64,000 bases of DNA from Blastobasis lacticolella (Eukaryota; Arthropoda; Insecta; Lepidoptera; Blastobasidae), in assembly GCA_905147135.1 (NCBI GenBank), contig LR990044.1, positions 18,731,622 to 18,795,621 of the forward strand. Reading direction: 5' to 3'. Under the pieces are notes generated by a model. That model was not told the DNA's origin, searched no databases, and worked only from the letters and a program-made list of their open reading frames with translations. A program made the position numbers and the translations under genes. Position 1 is the first letter of the stretch. Each line of letters opens with the position of its first letter. Shown one piece after another: positions 25,745 through 36,168 of this stretch.

Positions 25745-25804
25745 TGACAATACCAAACAGAGCCGGGCAGCGCCTGACAACACCAGGTAGAGCCGGACCG
25801 CGCC
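25745..25804. repeat. two tandem 30-bp units
   Basis: TGACAATACC...GAGCCGGGCAGCGCC at 25745 and TGACAACACC...GAGCCGGACCGCGCC at 25775 are tandem copies differing at about six positions. They lie just past the LINE stop codon and are probably 3' UTR repeats of that element. Confidence 0.65.
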
Positions 25805-26815
25805 CGACGTATTGCGTGGACTATCTATATACGCTTTCGCTTCCTCTTTTATGGCCTTTCAGTGCTCGTTTCCAAAAACCCTTTGTTAGTGTTCACCTAC
25901 TTAGGCACTTGGTTTCTTTTGTTTCAAATTACATCTCGATCAGTTACCTAACAAGCCAGATTCAGAAAATAAAGAAATGAATTATGTATGGTGTTTTCGT
26001 TCCACTTGTTTATTAACCGGACAATCTGGCTTGATGCGATAATCGTCAACAATGTTATTTTATACTAACTGTTTAAATAAAAATAAGTTTTTGCGAGCCT
26101 TCTAGTCTTGAAGAGGTCACCAATTCAGTGTTTTCAACAGGCGACTCTCCTGATTTGCTATTCGTCTTACCTTTTTGTTGAGTTTTGTCGCGAGTTTTTA
26201 CAAGACGCGTTTTTACATATTTTTAATATAAACTGCATCTATTAATATATGAGTGCCTACCTAACCTACAAAAAAGGACAAACATGTAAATGACGTGATG
26301 ACACAAACTTGCGAATTGAGTTCGTAATACAATGACGTTATTCGGGTTCGTAACGAGTTTGGAATGTACACAGTCCGCGTCCGGGTAATTTGACAATGTA
26401 CCTACGCGTATGTAGTAGCCAGAACGAATTCGCCGCCCTGATAGCCCAGTCAGATTTAAATAAAGAGCGACATAACCTCTAAAGTTGGTTTCGAAGTGTA
26501 CCGGCGCTTCATTTTAATTAACCCTGGAGCAATCTGAGGGGAGGGAAGTACAGACTTACGTACGTGTATGTCAGTAGCCCTGTTGCTTCCGAAATTCCGA
26601 ACCATTTTCCGATTCGAATGGACTAATTATTTCGATGTGTTTTAACTCCAGACGCAAAACGGGGTGTTACAACTTGTAATGAAGTAATGAGTCAAATAAA
26701 CCGTGGCCGAATCGACGATGCCGTGGCGCAAAGCATTTTTTTCAATTGACGTTACACCATAAGTGTTTGTGTAAACCTAACATGAATGAAATATTTTGAT
26801 ATTTTTTTTGAAGTC
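25805..26815. other. intronic sequence, nothing recognised
   Basis: AT-rich sequence with no recognised genes, repeats or strong motifs. Confidence 0.4.
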
Positions 26816-26950
26816 TGTACCTATCTGCGTGTCTGTCTGTTGCATCGTAACCGTAGCCCCTAGACCGATTTCGATGCATTTATTTAATTGAAAGCCAGCT
26901 TTGTTCCATTAAAATCGGTTCAAGAGTTTGGGAAACATTTGCGTACACGT
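26816..26950 (+). repeat. common lepidopteran repeat (TGTCTGTCTGTTGCATCGTA type)
   Basis: GTGTCTGTCTGTTGCATCGT, ACCGATTTCGATGCATTTA and TTAAAATCGGTTCAAGAGTT appear in the order known from a widespread lepidopteran repeat whose tail carries the AAATCGGTTCA motif. Confidence 0.6.
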
Positions 26951-27699
26951 CGTAGATTTAGGATGGCTTGTACCAAACTCTTTAAAACACAAAATCAAAC
27001 GTCAAACGTCATTCTTAAACGCTTAAGAATTTTCTGCAAGCCGAGGCTTAGTCTTTGGGTGTTTTTCCACTTGTCGGCTAGGTTATTTGATTAAGCCGTC
27101 CGCCTGGCGGGCGTTTGGCGGGTGCGCCGGCAGTTTTATTGGCGGGAAGAATTACTCGGGGCGCTAAAACCAGCTAATTGCTGGACTGGACATGGAACTG
27201 GGCAGGGTAAGCGTGCGTGTCAGTTGAATGGATTGGATTACAGGTGTTCAGAGGCCTTAACTTTTATATGCACAATGCATGTAGATATATACGTAAATGT
27301 AATGCATGTGTCGTATTTTGTAAACGAAGTCTCTTTATCGATAAGCCGATACACAATCGCGTAACGATTTTGCGGTTTTGGTTCAGTGTTACACCACTCA
27401 AAATTCTAAGAAACTTTTATTGAGGCTATGTGATAGGCGTACGTAACCATACAATATTGGCTGCGATAACTACCAGAGATACTGCCCGGGAATCCCCAAT
27501 TTTTATCGAAATCACGTTCACGCAACGTGTCGTGGACGATTGTCTTATTTACAACGCCTTTCGAAGACGCATACTCCTGGAACTGGTTGAACCATTTCGG
27601 GAGCCGACTGGTATATTTTTATACCTCCTATTTTTACAACTCCACGCGCCTAACCCAGTTTGACTCACCCAACCAACGCTCTTACCTTTTTTTGTTATA

Positions 27700-27870
27700 C
27701 AGCAAACAAACAAGCAAACGGACCACCTGCTGGAAAGTGGTCACCGCCACCTATGAGACATCAGCAACACCAGGGGCGCTATCAATGCGTTGCCCGCCTC
27801 TGAAGCGACCACTAAAACACCTCTTGAACGATCCCACGTCATAGTCCGTCAAAGGAAACACTGTGGTTGG
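27700..27870 (+). repeat. dispersed lepidopteran repeat (family A)
   Basis: AACAAGCAAACGGACCACCT, GCTGGAAAGTGGTCACCGCC and ACATCAGCAACACCAGGGGC, then GCGTTGCCCGCC, is a clear plus-oriented copy of the family seen reversed at 2.97 and 35.1 kb. Confidence 0.75.
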
Positions 27871-28334
27871 GAGCTCAGACCTTAGCTGGAGGTAATGTGG
27901 GGGCAGCAAGCCGACGCACCCGGTGACGCGTCGGCCGCCCACTCTCGCTCTCGCCGCGTGACGTCGCGATAACGTGATAACGGCGCCGGATGCGTGCGTC
28001 CAGCCGTCCGTGTGCATTCCACGGTTTCTAGCAATCTCTCCGTGGTACCGAGAAATGGCCGCGACAAATGAAGCGTGGCTAGGTAGCTACTGGCTATCCG
28101 ACGGTTTGAAACTACTCCTACTCCTTCTTTTAGGTAACTCATGGCTAGCTTCTGTTCGTGTTCCTGTGGAAAGCATATTAAATTTCTGGACAAATTGTGG
28201 TCTATGTGTTATTCGGGGTTTATGAGTTACGATCCGATCAGTAAGTATTTTTTGTGAAAGATTATCTGAGATCCAAAAATAAGTAGGACAGGATTAATCT
28301 AGTTTTCAAACAGCTCTAGTGTAAACTTGGTAAG

Positions 28335-28400
28335 TCTCTGTAGGTAAGGCGTCAGGCAGGAGTAAGGCCCACCATCACGCAGAGGTCAGGATCTCGGTGA
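28335..28400 (+). repeat. tRNA-derived SINE head fragment
   Basis: GTAAGGCGTCAGGCAGG is followed by ATCACGCAGAGGTC (28374-28387), a 14-mer identical to the tRNA-like head of the SINE at 58773-58786. The B box and tail are not preserved. Confidence 0.45.
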
Positions 28401-29185
28401 CCAAAAGAGACACTTTACACTCGTTTTCACTCTACACACTCGACGATCAAATACTGTATTGGAATCCGCAACGAAAATAATTAAGAATTTATGGCATATT
28501 GGTTCCGACTGCCCTCCTCAAAAAACGGAGACAGTGTTAAAAAGAACTTGGCTGTCTGCCGCTAAATTGAAATACAACCTATCTCATAAAGCGGTTAGTC
28601 GCGCCGTCAGAATATTTATTTATGAAGCTAACGGTTAACCTACATCCACGGTTCGATTAAGCCACGCCAATAAATTGAATGTAATGTAACCGTAGAGCCG
28701 AATGTTTCAATTATCCTCCTAGCAACCGTTTGTTGACTGTTAGTGTTTACGTCGTACTAGACACAAGTGGTGACCACAAAAAAATAAACGGTAATTGAAC
28801 ATGGCAAAAGCGGCAATTTGCCAGACGAGTGGCAACCGGCAGACGGCGCAGGCAAATCGACTATGTAATCGCTCAAGTACGTCGCTAATGACAAGGACGC
28901 GGCGAAATCACGGATGCGTTGGCCCGAGATCAACGTTGAACTACCATTCAGCATACCCTGTACGGAATATGACTGGCAATACAAGAGCTGGTAACAGCGT
29001 CACTTATAAGTAACGAACAGGTGTTGTAGCCTTTCAAGCGCCCTCAAATTGCAGACGCACATACGTATTTAATATCAAGTTGTACTAGTAGTTGGCTATA
29101 GAGTAGCCCGTGATTGGCGACATTGTTGCCACGTGATCCGCGGTAGATACCGCACGCATACCGCATCCAAGGCCCGCGAGTGCAG

Positions 29186-29218
29186 TGAGTCACGGCTGTT
29201 GCCACATCAGCTGACTCA
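29186..29218. promoter_or_regulatory. pair of AP-1 type sites
   Basis: TGAGTCA at 29186-29192 and TGACTCA at 29212-29218 lie 26 bp apart in a GC-richer stretch; a third TGAGTCA is at 29504-29510. Motif evidence only. Confidence 0.3.
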
Positions 29219-29684
29219 TTGACTGCCGCGGCCGCCCGCCAGCCAGTGGGAGTGGGAAGCCCATTGTCTCGCGATTCACAGCGCCCCCGGGTCTTGGACT
29301 TGTGAAGCGGGCCGCGGGAATCTCCGTCACAACTCCACAAGGCATGTGGAAAGTGGATTTAGGAGACGAGGCTACTTCGAACCGAACCATAGGCAAGTAT
29401 CCAAAGAGTTCAAATTTTACTTTTTTAGGTAGGTACTTCGAGTACCGTGTGAAAATTTACAACCACTAGAACGCTTTCGCTGCCTATAAAAGCTAAACAC
29501 ACATGAGTCACACTTGAACACTATTTAATTATGTTTGAAACTTATACTGTTCGTACTTGAATTGTAGTTAGTCTTAGAGGCAGCGAGTAAACGCGTTTAT
29601 AAAACAATTTGTGTTCGAATTTTCGGTTTATCGATAAGCTCTTCCGAACTCAACTTGCCATTGGAGCTGGGTAATGTTTGCTGT

Positions 29685-29704
29685 TGGTGTGTGTGTGTGT
29701 GTGT
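29685..29704. repeat. (GT)n microsatellite
   Basis: About ten uninterrupted GT dinucleotides. Confidence 0.85.
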
Positions 29705-30210
29705 TATTTATAGCTATATAAAATTTACTTGTGTATAATTCCTTCCGGTTAGGCAACCCCGTGTGACACATAGGCGGTCCCACGCAATCACACGGCCGCT
29801 AGGTCAAACCTATTTCGCATTTAACACTGGATGGAGCAGGTGCATAACAATTTGGTGTTACGCAACGACACATCTAGGGCTTCCGGTGTTCGCGTTACAG
29901 TGTACTGGGTTGAAGCGATGCGAGTCAACGCTTGCGTCATGAGAACGACTTTTGCGCAGTACAGGCGCCATATCAGCAATTAGAAGTGTTGGAATTCAAA
30001 TGCTTAGTTCATACACGTCCGTAGCAATAATTGTCACTGCAAAACCGAGTAACGAAAAACATGAAAACAGATTAACCTTCGCCCGCCCGCAGTTAAGTAA
30101 CGTTACAAAACAGTTCGTCAGAAAAAAGAAGGTTGTTCTCTGAATGAGAATTATTCTTCAGTTACCAAGTCCGTTTGGCGGCAAGTAGGCAAGGTTGCGC
30201 GGCGAACACA

Positions 30211-30254
30211 TCAGTGAATCAGCCGCCGGTAACTGGCAACAGCTGATTCACTGA
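30211..30254. repeat. hairpin with 13-bp perfect arms
   Basis: TCAGTGAATCAGC at 30211-30223 and GCTGATTCACTGA at 30242-30254 are exact reverse complements with an 18-nt loop. Confidence 0.8.
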
Positions 30255-31154
30255 CAGCCTTGCAGAATAGACTGAGCCACTCGATTCAGACAAGAGCTGT
30301 ACTTATGCTAATTACTTCAGAGGTATTTACATTGTAGAAGAGGCAGGTACAGCGGGTAGAATTATATTTGTTTTGATAACAAAAAAGAGTTTTTGTGCAC
30401 TAGACGAATCATCGTCTCGAAATCACAATAGTACAGGTAAATATGATAAATTAGTGTTTAACGTCAGTATAGTTTTTATAACCAACAAAAAAGGACAATA
30501 CCCATCCCACCCGACGCGACGGACCAAAACTAGACCTCAACATTCGCTAGACCAACTTTGACCCGCTTTGTTTTAGGTATTTAATTATCACCAATGTTTA
30601 TACGACGACAGAGAACATGTCGCCACCGCCGCGCCGGTGAAAACAATAATCGGTGCGGCGATGAATGAATCGATGGCGGGGCACACATCGCCGCGATAAT
30701 AAGCCATATTCGATCAAGTTTCGGAAGCAAGGTGACATTTGTGACCCGCGGAGGTGACCCCGCCCCGCCTTGGGGTCGTTGAACCGTGTACCTACCTCTA
30801 TACTCGATATACTAGGCATTTCGCCGGAACGTGGGTAGCTACGGAGTGTTCGGGCCTCTGTTGGAGGTATTTGTATCGTTTTGGATGCCGGATTCGGAGC
30901 GAGCCGTCTCACCGAAATAGATCAACTGAACTTAAATTATGCACGATGCTTCCGAGGCTTACGTTACGCCAGTGATTACGTGGTGCGAGTCGGTATTCGT
31001 TGTTAGTAGCTACCGGTTGTGAGCTATTAATGGTGTGGTGTCCATTTCTGATCAATTCAACAAAACAATCATGACTGCAGACCTTCGAGTCGATATGATC
31101 TATGCGCATCGCCCTGCTTCCTTATTATGTATTTATTCTGTTCGTTTTAAATTA

Positions 31155-31324
31155 TTTTAATGTGTTATTGGACCAAATAAAGATACGTCTATGTCTAAAT
31201 GTATTTTAATACATAAGAAGATGTATCTAAAATTGCAGATTACTCATGCCACATGTTTTATTTAAGTCAAGTTTTGAGATTTTAAAATGTGTTACAGAAC
31301 AAAATAAAGATACGTCTATGTCTA
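31155..31324 (+). repeat. duplicated retroelement 3' end
   Basis: The 23-mer at 31175-31197 containing AATAAAGATACGTCTATGTC recurs exactly at 31302-31324, 127 bp away. Each copy is preceded by a related TTTTAA..ATGTGTTA word. The AATAAA suggests the polyadenylation end of a retroelement, duplicated or inserted twice. Confidence 0.6.
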
Positions 31325-31718
31325 TTTTCGTCTATAATTAGTTAAGAAACATCATAATTTTGTGTCTTGAAACACTTACAACGCTCAATACCCACTTCCC
31401 TTCACTCCACGCCACATTCATCAACACCAAGCCATCTAGCCACCAACTTCGTTTCACTACAATAAAATGCGTCAATCGCCGAAACGTTTCTAATTAATTA
31501 ATGGTAACGCACCACTTAACGACTGCTCCGGGAGCTGGCCGCATAAACATGTGCGAGATGTGTCGATTTTATGGTGATTACTCACTAATAGCGACAGTTT
31601 GTCTGGGCGCGTTGCCTATAATAAAGTGAGTGTATTAGTGGCTGTAAAAGCGACGGCGCCTCGGCAAACAGAGCTATCGCAGATTGGCACTGCGACACGT
31701 TTTGGTTGCGGCCTGTCG

Positions 31719-31887
31719 TTGGCCTTTCTAGGAGTTCTCCCTAGAACACCACTGTCATTTTACTTATTTACACTAACCATTGTGGTCTCCACTATTGGCT
31801 GCTGTCTCTTATTGGCAATTTTAGGAGTTCTCCCTAGAACCCCACTGTGATTTTACTTATCTACACTATCCATTGTGGTCCTCGCTG
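31719..31887. repeat. tandem duplication, 93-bp unit
   Basis: Units begin at 31719 and 31812. They share TAGGAGTTCTCCCTAGAAC, CCACTGT.ATTTTACTTAT and CCATTGTGGTC, with about ten differences over 75 bp. TCTAGG/CCTAGA forms a small stem inside the first copy. The open frame over the repeat is not a recognised protein. Confidence 0.8.
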
Positions 31888-32600
31888 CTGGGCTAAGACT
31901 TCCCTAGCTTTCCATTGCTCACAATACAAGGCTTTCCTCGACTATTCCTCATAAAATGTGTCCAGCTCGTCCAGTTATCTTGTCCACCTTTTCACATTGC
32001 GAAATGAAAACGTGAATTGCTTTATAAGGGCCACTCACTACACTAGCCAATAATGTCTTGAAACTAGAATTGAAATAATTATGGTAAAATAAAATAACAT
32101 GGATTTTTAAAATGATAATGTAGTTTTGCTCTCGACAAGACAGACCTCTCGACCAGTGGAGAGGATGAATGAAAGAGAATATATGAAAGGTATGTATCGT
32201 GCAAATGTAAATAGAATAATCGAAGAGCGAAGGCGCACATTTAAAAAAAATGTTCAAGCTACAACGACTCCTCTGTGTCTAGTACAGTCTAAAAAACAGA
32301 AGGCTACACAGGGAATCAAAGAAAAATGACGTTCTAGTTAGTGTACAGCCCCTGTGCAGCCTCCTATTTGTCCGACCGTACCTCAAAACGTCTTCAGTTG
32401 CACTTCGTCACAACGAAGTTCTTTTGTTCAACAAAAAAAAGTAACTTAACACTGCGTCCCTACAGTTTAGTGGCTGCGCCGTACGGCTGTGCGGGCGTTA
32501 ATCTCGTTGCTCGCAATTAGTCGCGCCTGCATCGCGGTGTCGTTTTGTTCCTGTCGCGGGCGCTCCTGGAGGCCGCGATTGCCTCGGTGACCGGTTAAAA
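31888..32600. other. intronic sequence, one basic open frame of unknown meaning
   Basis: A plus-strand frame at 32126-32329 reads a lysine/arginine-rich peptide including ERMNEREYMKGMYRANVNRI. It has no recognised family and no good splice sites. Nothing else was found. Confidence 0.3.
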
Positions 32601-32608
32601 AATTGTGA

Positions 32609-33445
32609 CGTAACTTGTTTAGTCTTCCACGAGTTACGCTCGTTTTGACGGTCCTAAAGAAATTGCGTCGACAAAGAGAGAGCTTTCTTTTTCAGGGCGT
32701 CTGTTTTGGGTGGCATCGAAGGTATTCCGATCTTCTTAACGTGTATATAAACTTACAAGTGCCGCTATCAATTTCGTTCGACACAGTTATCAACGCGCTG
32801 ACTGAAATACGATATACCCCGTATTGGTATTACATAAAAAACAAACTTTTTAACGGAGTACTCGCTGAAATCCGAAGTGCGCCGGATGTAAGTTCGACAT
32901 TAATTACAGCTAGCGTAACATCAAATATGAGCAAGAACTTTAAGCTAGACCGATATATTTCGCGCCTGCCGCGTCTGGTCCCAGAGGTTTTTGTCCGATT
33001 TACTAGCAACAGCCGTGTCATTGAGAAAACTGGTTTCGTTCAACTGCCGGTGGGGTCTTTAACTTGCTTTATGGAAATAACATATCCTCGTTTACTGTGT
33101 ATTCACAAGTTTTCCGTTTTCGGCGCCCAGTCTAGCGTGAACGGCGCAGTAGTGGCGGGAAAATTCATTAGCTCTGCGAATCCACGAGCCCCCTTGAGAG
33201 TCACGGCAGGTGATCAAGTGGAAAGGTCAGGATGCGCAGGTCACGCGGAAAGGATACAGGATACCTGCAACGTGGCTGGAATCCAAGACGGCGCTCAGCC
33301 GCGTCGAGGGGTGCAAAAACAAAGGGTAACAGAAACACGGTGTCTAACGCTCCGCCTGGCGTACGGGAAAGCGAGGCGAAAATTGTCGGGGACGCGGGCG
33401 TCTGCAAACGGAGCAAATTACAGGGCAATTCCGTTTGAAAAGTAA
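32609..33445 (+). other. longest open frame in the window, unassigned
   Basis: 279 codons without a stop on the plus strand, from just after a TGA at 32606 to TAA at 33443. The first in-frame ATG is well inside the frame. The middle reads PRLVPEVFVRFTSNSRVIEK; the end is arginine-rich. I recognise no domain, signal peptide or splice structure. Its length in sequence of ordinary base composition is unexpected by chance. It runs antisense to mnb inside the intron and may be a transposon relic, a constrained non-coding element or a real gene. Confidence 0.2.
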
Positions 33446-33920
33446 CCAAAAGTTACATAGAAACAATCGTTTACGGAGCCCGGACAAGCGGACGGCGGCG
33501 GCTAATTGCCGGTAACCGGACAAACGAGATTACCAGGGGAGGCCGAGTCCGGGCGTCCGGGTGTCCGGGCGCCCGGGCGGGCTGCGTAACGCGGACGGGC
33601 GGCGGCGCGCGAGCCCAATCGCTCCTGACGCAATCCAATTACCAAAGGAGTTGCGCTCTCCTTTTTTAAACGGATTTTTTAGCCACCTAGCCACTTAGTA
33701 TCACCCTAACGCGGCTTTGTTAGTTCGCTTTAAACATTTCCCGCGCGAGAGTCGCTTGCAGTAGCTCCCGTGACATTTCTCTTTGGTTGTTTATTACTGA
33801 ATTAAATTTTTAACGACCCTAGCGACGCGAGCAGATGGCCTACGCGATGAAAAGTGATAACTGTCGTCCATAAAATCTACGATTCATAACATTTAGGATT
33901 CATGTGGCAGCGGCAAAAGG
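33446..33920. other. GC-rich patch with GTCCGGGC short repeats
   Basis: At 33544-33582 GTCCGGGC-like octamers follow one another (GTCCGGGCGTCCGGGTGTCC and on). No gene is recognised. Confidence 0.5.
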
Positions 33921-34046
33921 CTCAGGCGCAAAATGTCGAGTCAGCAAAATGTCTACCAGTCTCAAAATCTGTTTCTCAGAACGTCGCTTTCGAAAAATGT
34001 CGTTAACATTTCAATTTTTGTAAATTGTAGACATTTTACGCCTGAT
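33921..34046. mobile_element. short inverted-repeat element with AAAATGTC repeats
   Basis: CTCAGGCGCAAAATGTC (33921-33937) and GACATTTTACGCCTGAT (34030-34046) pair over 17 bp with two mismatches. Between them AAAATGTC-like words recur several times. The layout resembles a lepidopteran repeat made of AAAATGTCG words. Confidence 0.55.
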
Positions 34047-35080
34047 CACTGCGGGAACTAAACTGACATATCCCCATGCAAGTAAATACAATCTTCGGAC
34101 CAGAATATTAAATATAAACTACCTCACTAATATACCTCCGCCACAATACATAATTGTTCGAATTCGACAAAACACACAAACGAGAACGTTCCGTTCAGAA
34201 GTTAGAAAGTACAGAACGCAGCTAGCTGATAATATCAGTGGCCTAAACCAATTTTGTGGGCAATTACAGTCGATTACAAACGGTGACATATTTGGAGCGG
34301 CATAGCATAGCAGTGCGTGGCGTGCCGTGTCCGGGGAAGTGAAATATAATAATTTCTTGTAATTACGGATGAAGCGTGGGCGGCCATTGAAACGGCTGGG
34401 CCCGGGAACGGCTAAGGACTCTGTTTTGAGCTAAAATTTCTTAGTTACAATTACTAAAGTTTCACCATTCATTAGGTCTTCTCGCGATGTTATGACTTTA
34501 CCATAAAAGCTCACGGAACATGTGCTAAAAAGGTGTACTAGTAATCTAGATGAGAAAAACACTCAATCGGCACATGCCCTGAGTGGAACGTCCTAAGAAC
34601 ACCGAACGTGGACCGAGACGCAGGCAAAAGCTAGTTCGCAATAAAAGACTGTAGCAGTGATAAAACAGGGCCCTGATTGTTTCTCCACCAAAGATACCTA
34701 TAGCCATTATTTTAGCTCGTTCATTGTCATGATAACGGAATAACAAGAGCGCCAAGGGTCACTCTCAAAGAACAGGTCCATGTAAATAAAAGCGTTGATT
34801 TCCCATTGTGCCGAGACAATTCCAAATTAGCTGCCACTCGGAACACAATAAAGCGTACAAACTTAGAAATTAATTAACGCCACGACAAATGATATTTCTC
34901 CTTTGAAATTGAATTAAGTCATTATTTCTGGGTTCGGAATAAAAGCTGGCCGGGTTGTTTTGAAATGTTAATTATTGCAATGGGGATGTTATAACTTGTT
35001 GAGAGGCGAGACTCCGGGGCTGGTTTCTAAGCGGCTTGTTCGTGACACTTTTTCTGGATTCAAGCTTCGCTATAAATAAC
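34047..35080. other. intronic sequence, nothing recognised
   Basis: AT-rich with no convincing gene, repeat family or motif cluster. Confidence 0.4.
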
Positions 35081-35084
35081 TCTG

Positions 35085-35180
35085 GCGTACGGGTGATCCC
35101 CCGTTACTACAAACGTCCATAGGCTGCGGTGACTGCTTACCATCAGGCAGGCCGTAAGCTTGATTGCCACCTTAGTGGTA
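35085..35180 (-). repeat. dispersed lepidopteran repeat fragment (family A)
   Basis: CGTCCATAGGCTGCGGTGAC, TGCTTACCATCAGGCAGGCC and GATTGCCACC match the reverse orientation of the repeat at 27.7 kb. Confidence 0.7.
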
Positions 35181-35512
35181 TAAGAAAAGCATATAATATA
35201 TCCCGTATACGCCACAGCGTACTGACACCGGCCACATGAAAATCAGTACAGCAACTCGTACAGCTTCGGTGACAAAGTTACTTAATCGTCTCCTTGAAAC
35301 ACTTTATTATCGCTCAGGTTATGGGCGCGACACACATTTCATGTGTAAACACGATCTACTGCATTATTTACTTGTTAATGGTATCGCTTGCTGGAAATGC
35401 GAGAATATCGGTTTAATATCGGAATCGGAATAAGGAAAATGTCTCTACAACATATATTGAAAACTAGTGGACCCAGCGCGGCTTCGTTCGCGTACACCTA
35501 CTATAGTCTACC

Positions 35513-35560
35513 CTTTGAAAATGAAAATGAAAAAAGTATTTATTGAATTAGGAATTCGTT
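35513..35560 (-). repeat. (GAAAAT)n retroelement tail, reversed
   Basis: GAAAATGAAAATGAAAAAAG followed by TATTTATTG looks like the reverse complement of a retroelement 3' end with a short hexamer repeat. Confidence 0.4.
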
Positions 35561-35656
35561 AATTAATCTCTCTTCAAAAGTCAAAAATCTAAAGGAAAAC
35601 AATGGGAAAGTTAAGATTTTTTCTTGCTTATAAACCTTCCTCTTGAATCACTCTAT

Positions 35657-36168
35657 CAATGAGCAGTTTTCCAGTAGGTTTTGTCATTTGATTTCAAAAA
35701 GCATCAATAGATGGCGTTCCCACAATTTTGGTAAATCTTTTTAAATCTGTATGATTGTGGCAGTGATCTCATGCAGCCGACTAATATTAAGTCTTAATAA
35801 ATACTAAAACTTAATAAAAGTTTTTAGATATAAACACAGCTTTTAAAGGTTGAAATATATGTAACAAAATGTATTTATGTAAGTAGGGGCACGGTATTCC
35901 ATTTTAATACAAACCTTTTATATTTGAATTACGTTCATTCTTGATAGATGATATTTTTTTTGTACTTAATAATTTATTAAAACCTCTAAAATTGTTGAAA
36001 ACTGTTGATATATGCAATATGATCCAGCTCAACGTACCCAGTGTTTATTCCTCTTTGCTAAGTACCTACCTATTTCAAGCAATCTTCATTTACCAAAATT
36101 GTTGGGGCGCCATCTAACGAGTGATATGCGAGGAATGCTTTAGATACCTATTGGAAAACTGCTCATTG
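35657..36168. mobile_element. 512-bp foldback element
   Basis: The left arm (35657-35736) and right arm (36088-36168) are about 80 bp each and inverted. Matching blocks are CAATGAGCAGTTTTCCA.TAGG at the outer ends, ATAGATGGCG near the middle of the arm, and ACAATTTTGGTAAAT at the inner end. Outer and inner blocks are nearly exact, while the middle is diverged. The 350-bp interior is AT-rich with no ORF. No obvious target duplication is seen. Confidence 0.8.

Larger units (their letters stand above)
27871..31140. other. intronic sequence with scattered motifs, no recognised genes
   Basis: Contains a (GT)n microsatellite at 29685-29704, an AP-1 pair at 29186-29218, a hairpin at 30211-30254 and moderately GC-rich parts at 27.9-28.1 and 29.1-29.35 kb. 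Frames in these parts are not recognised. Confidence 0.4.
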
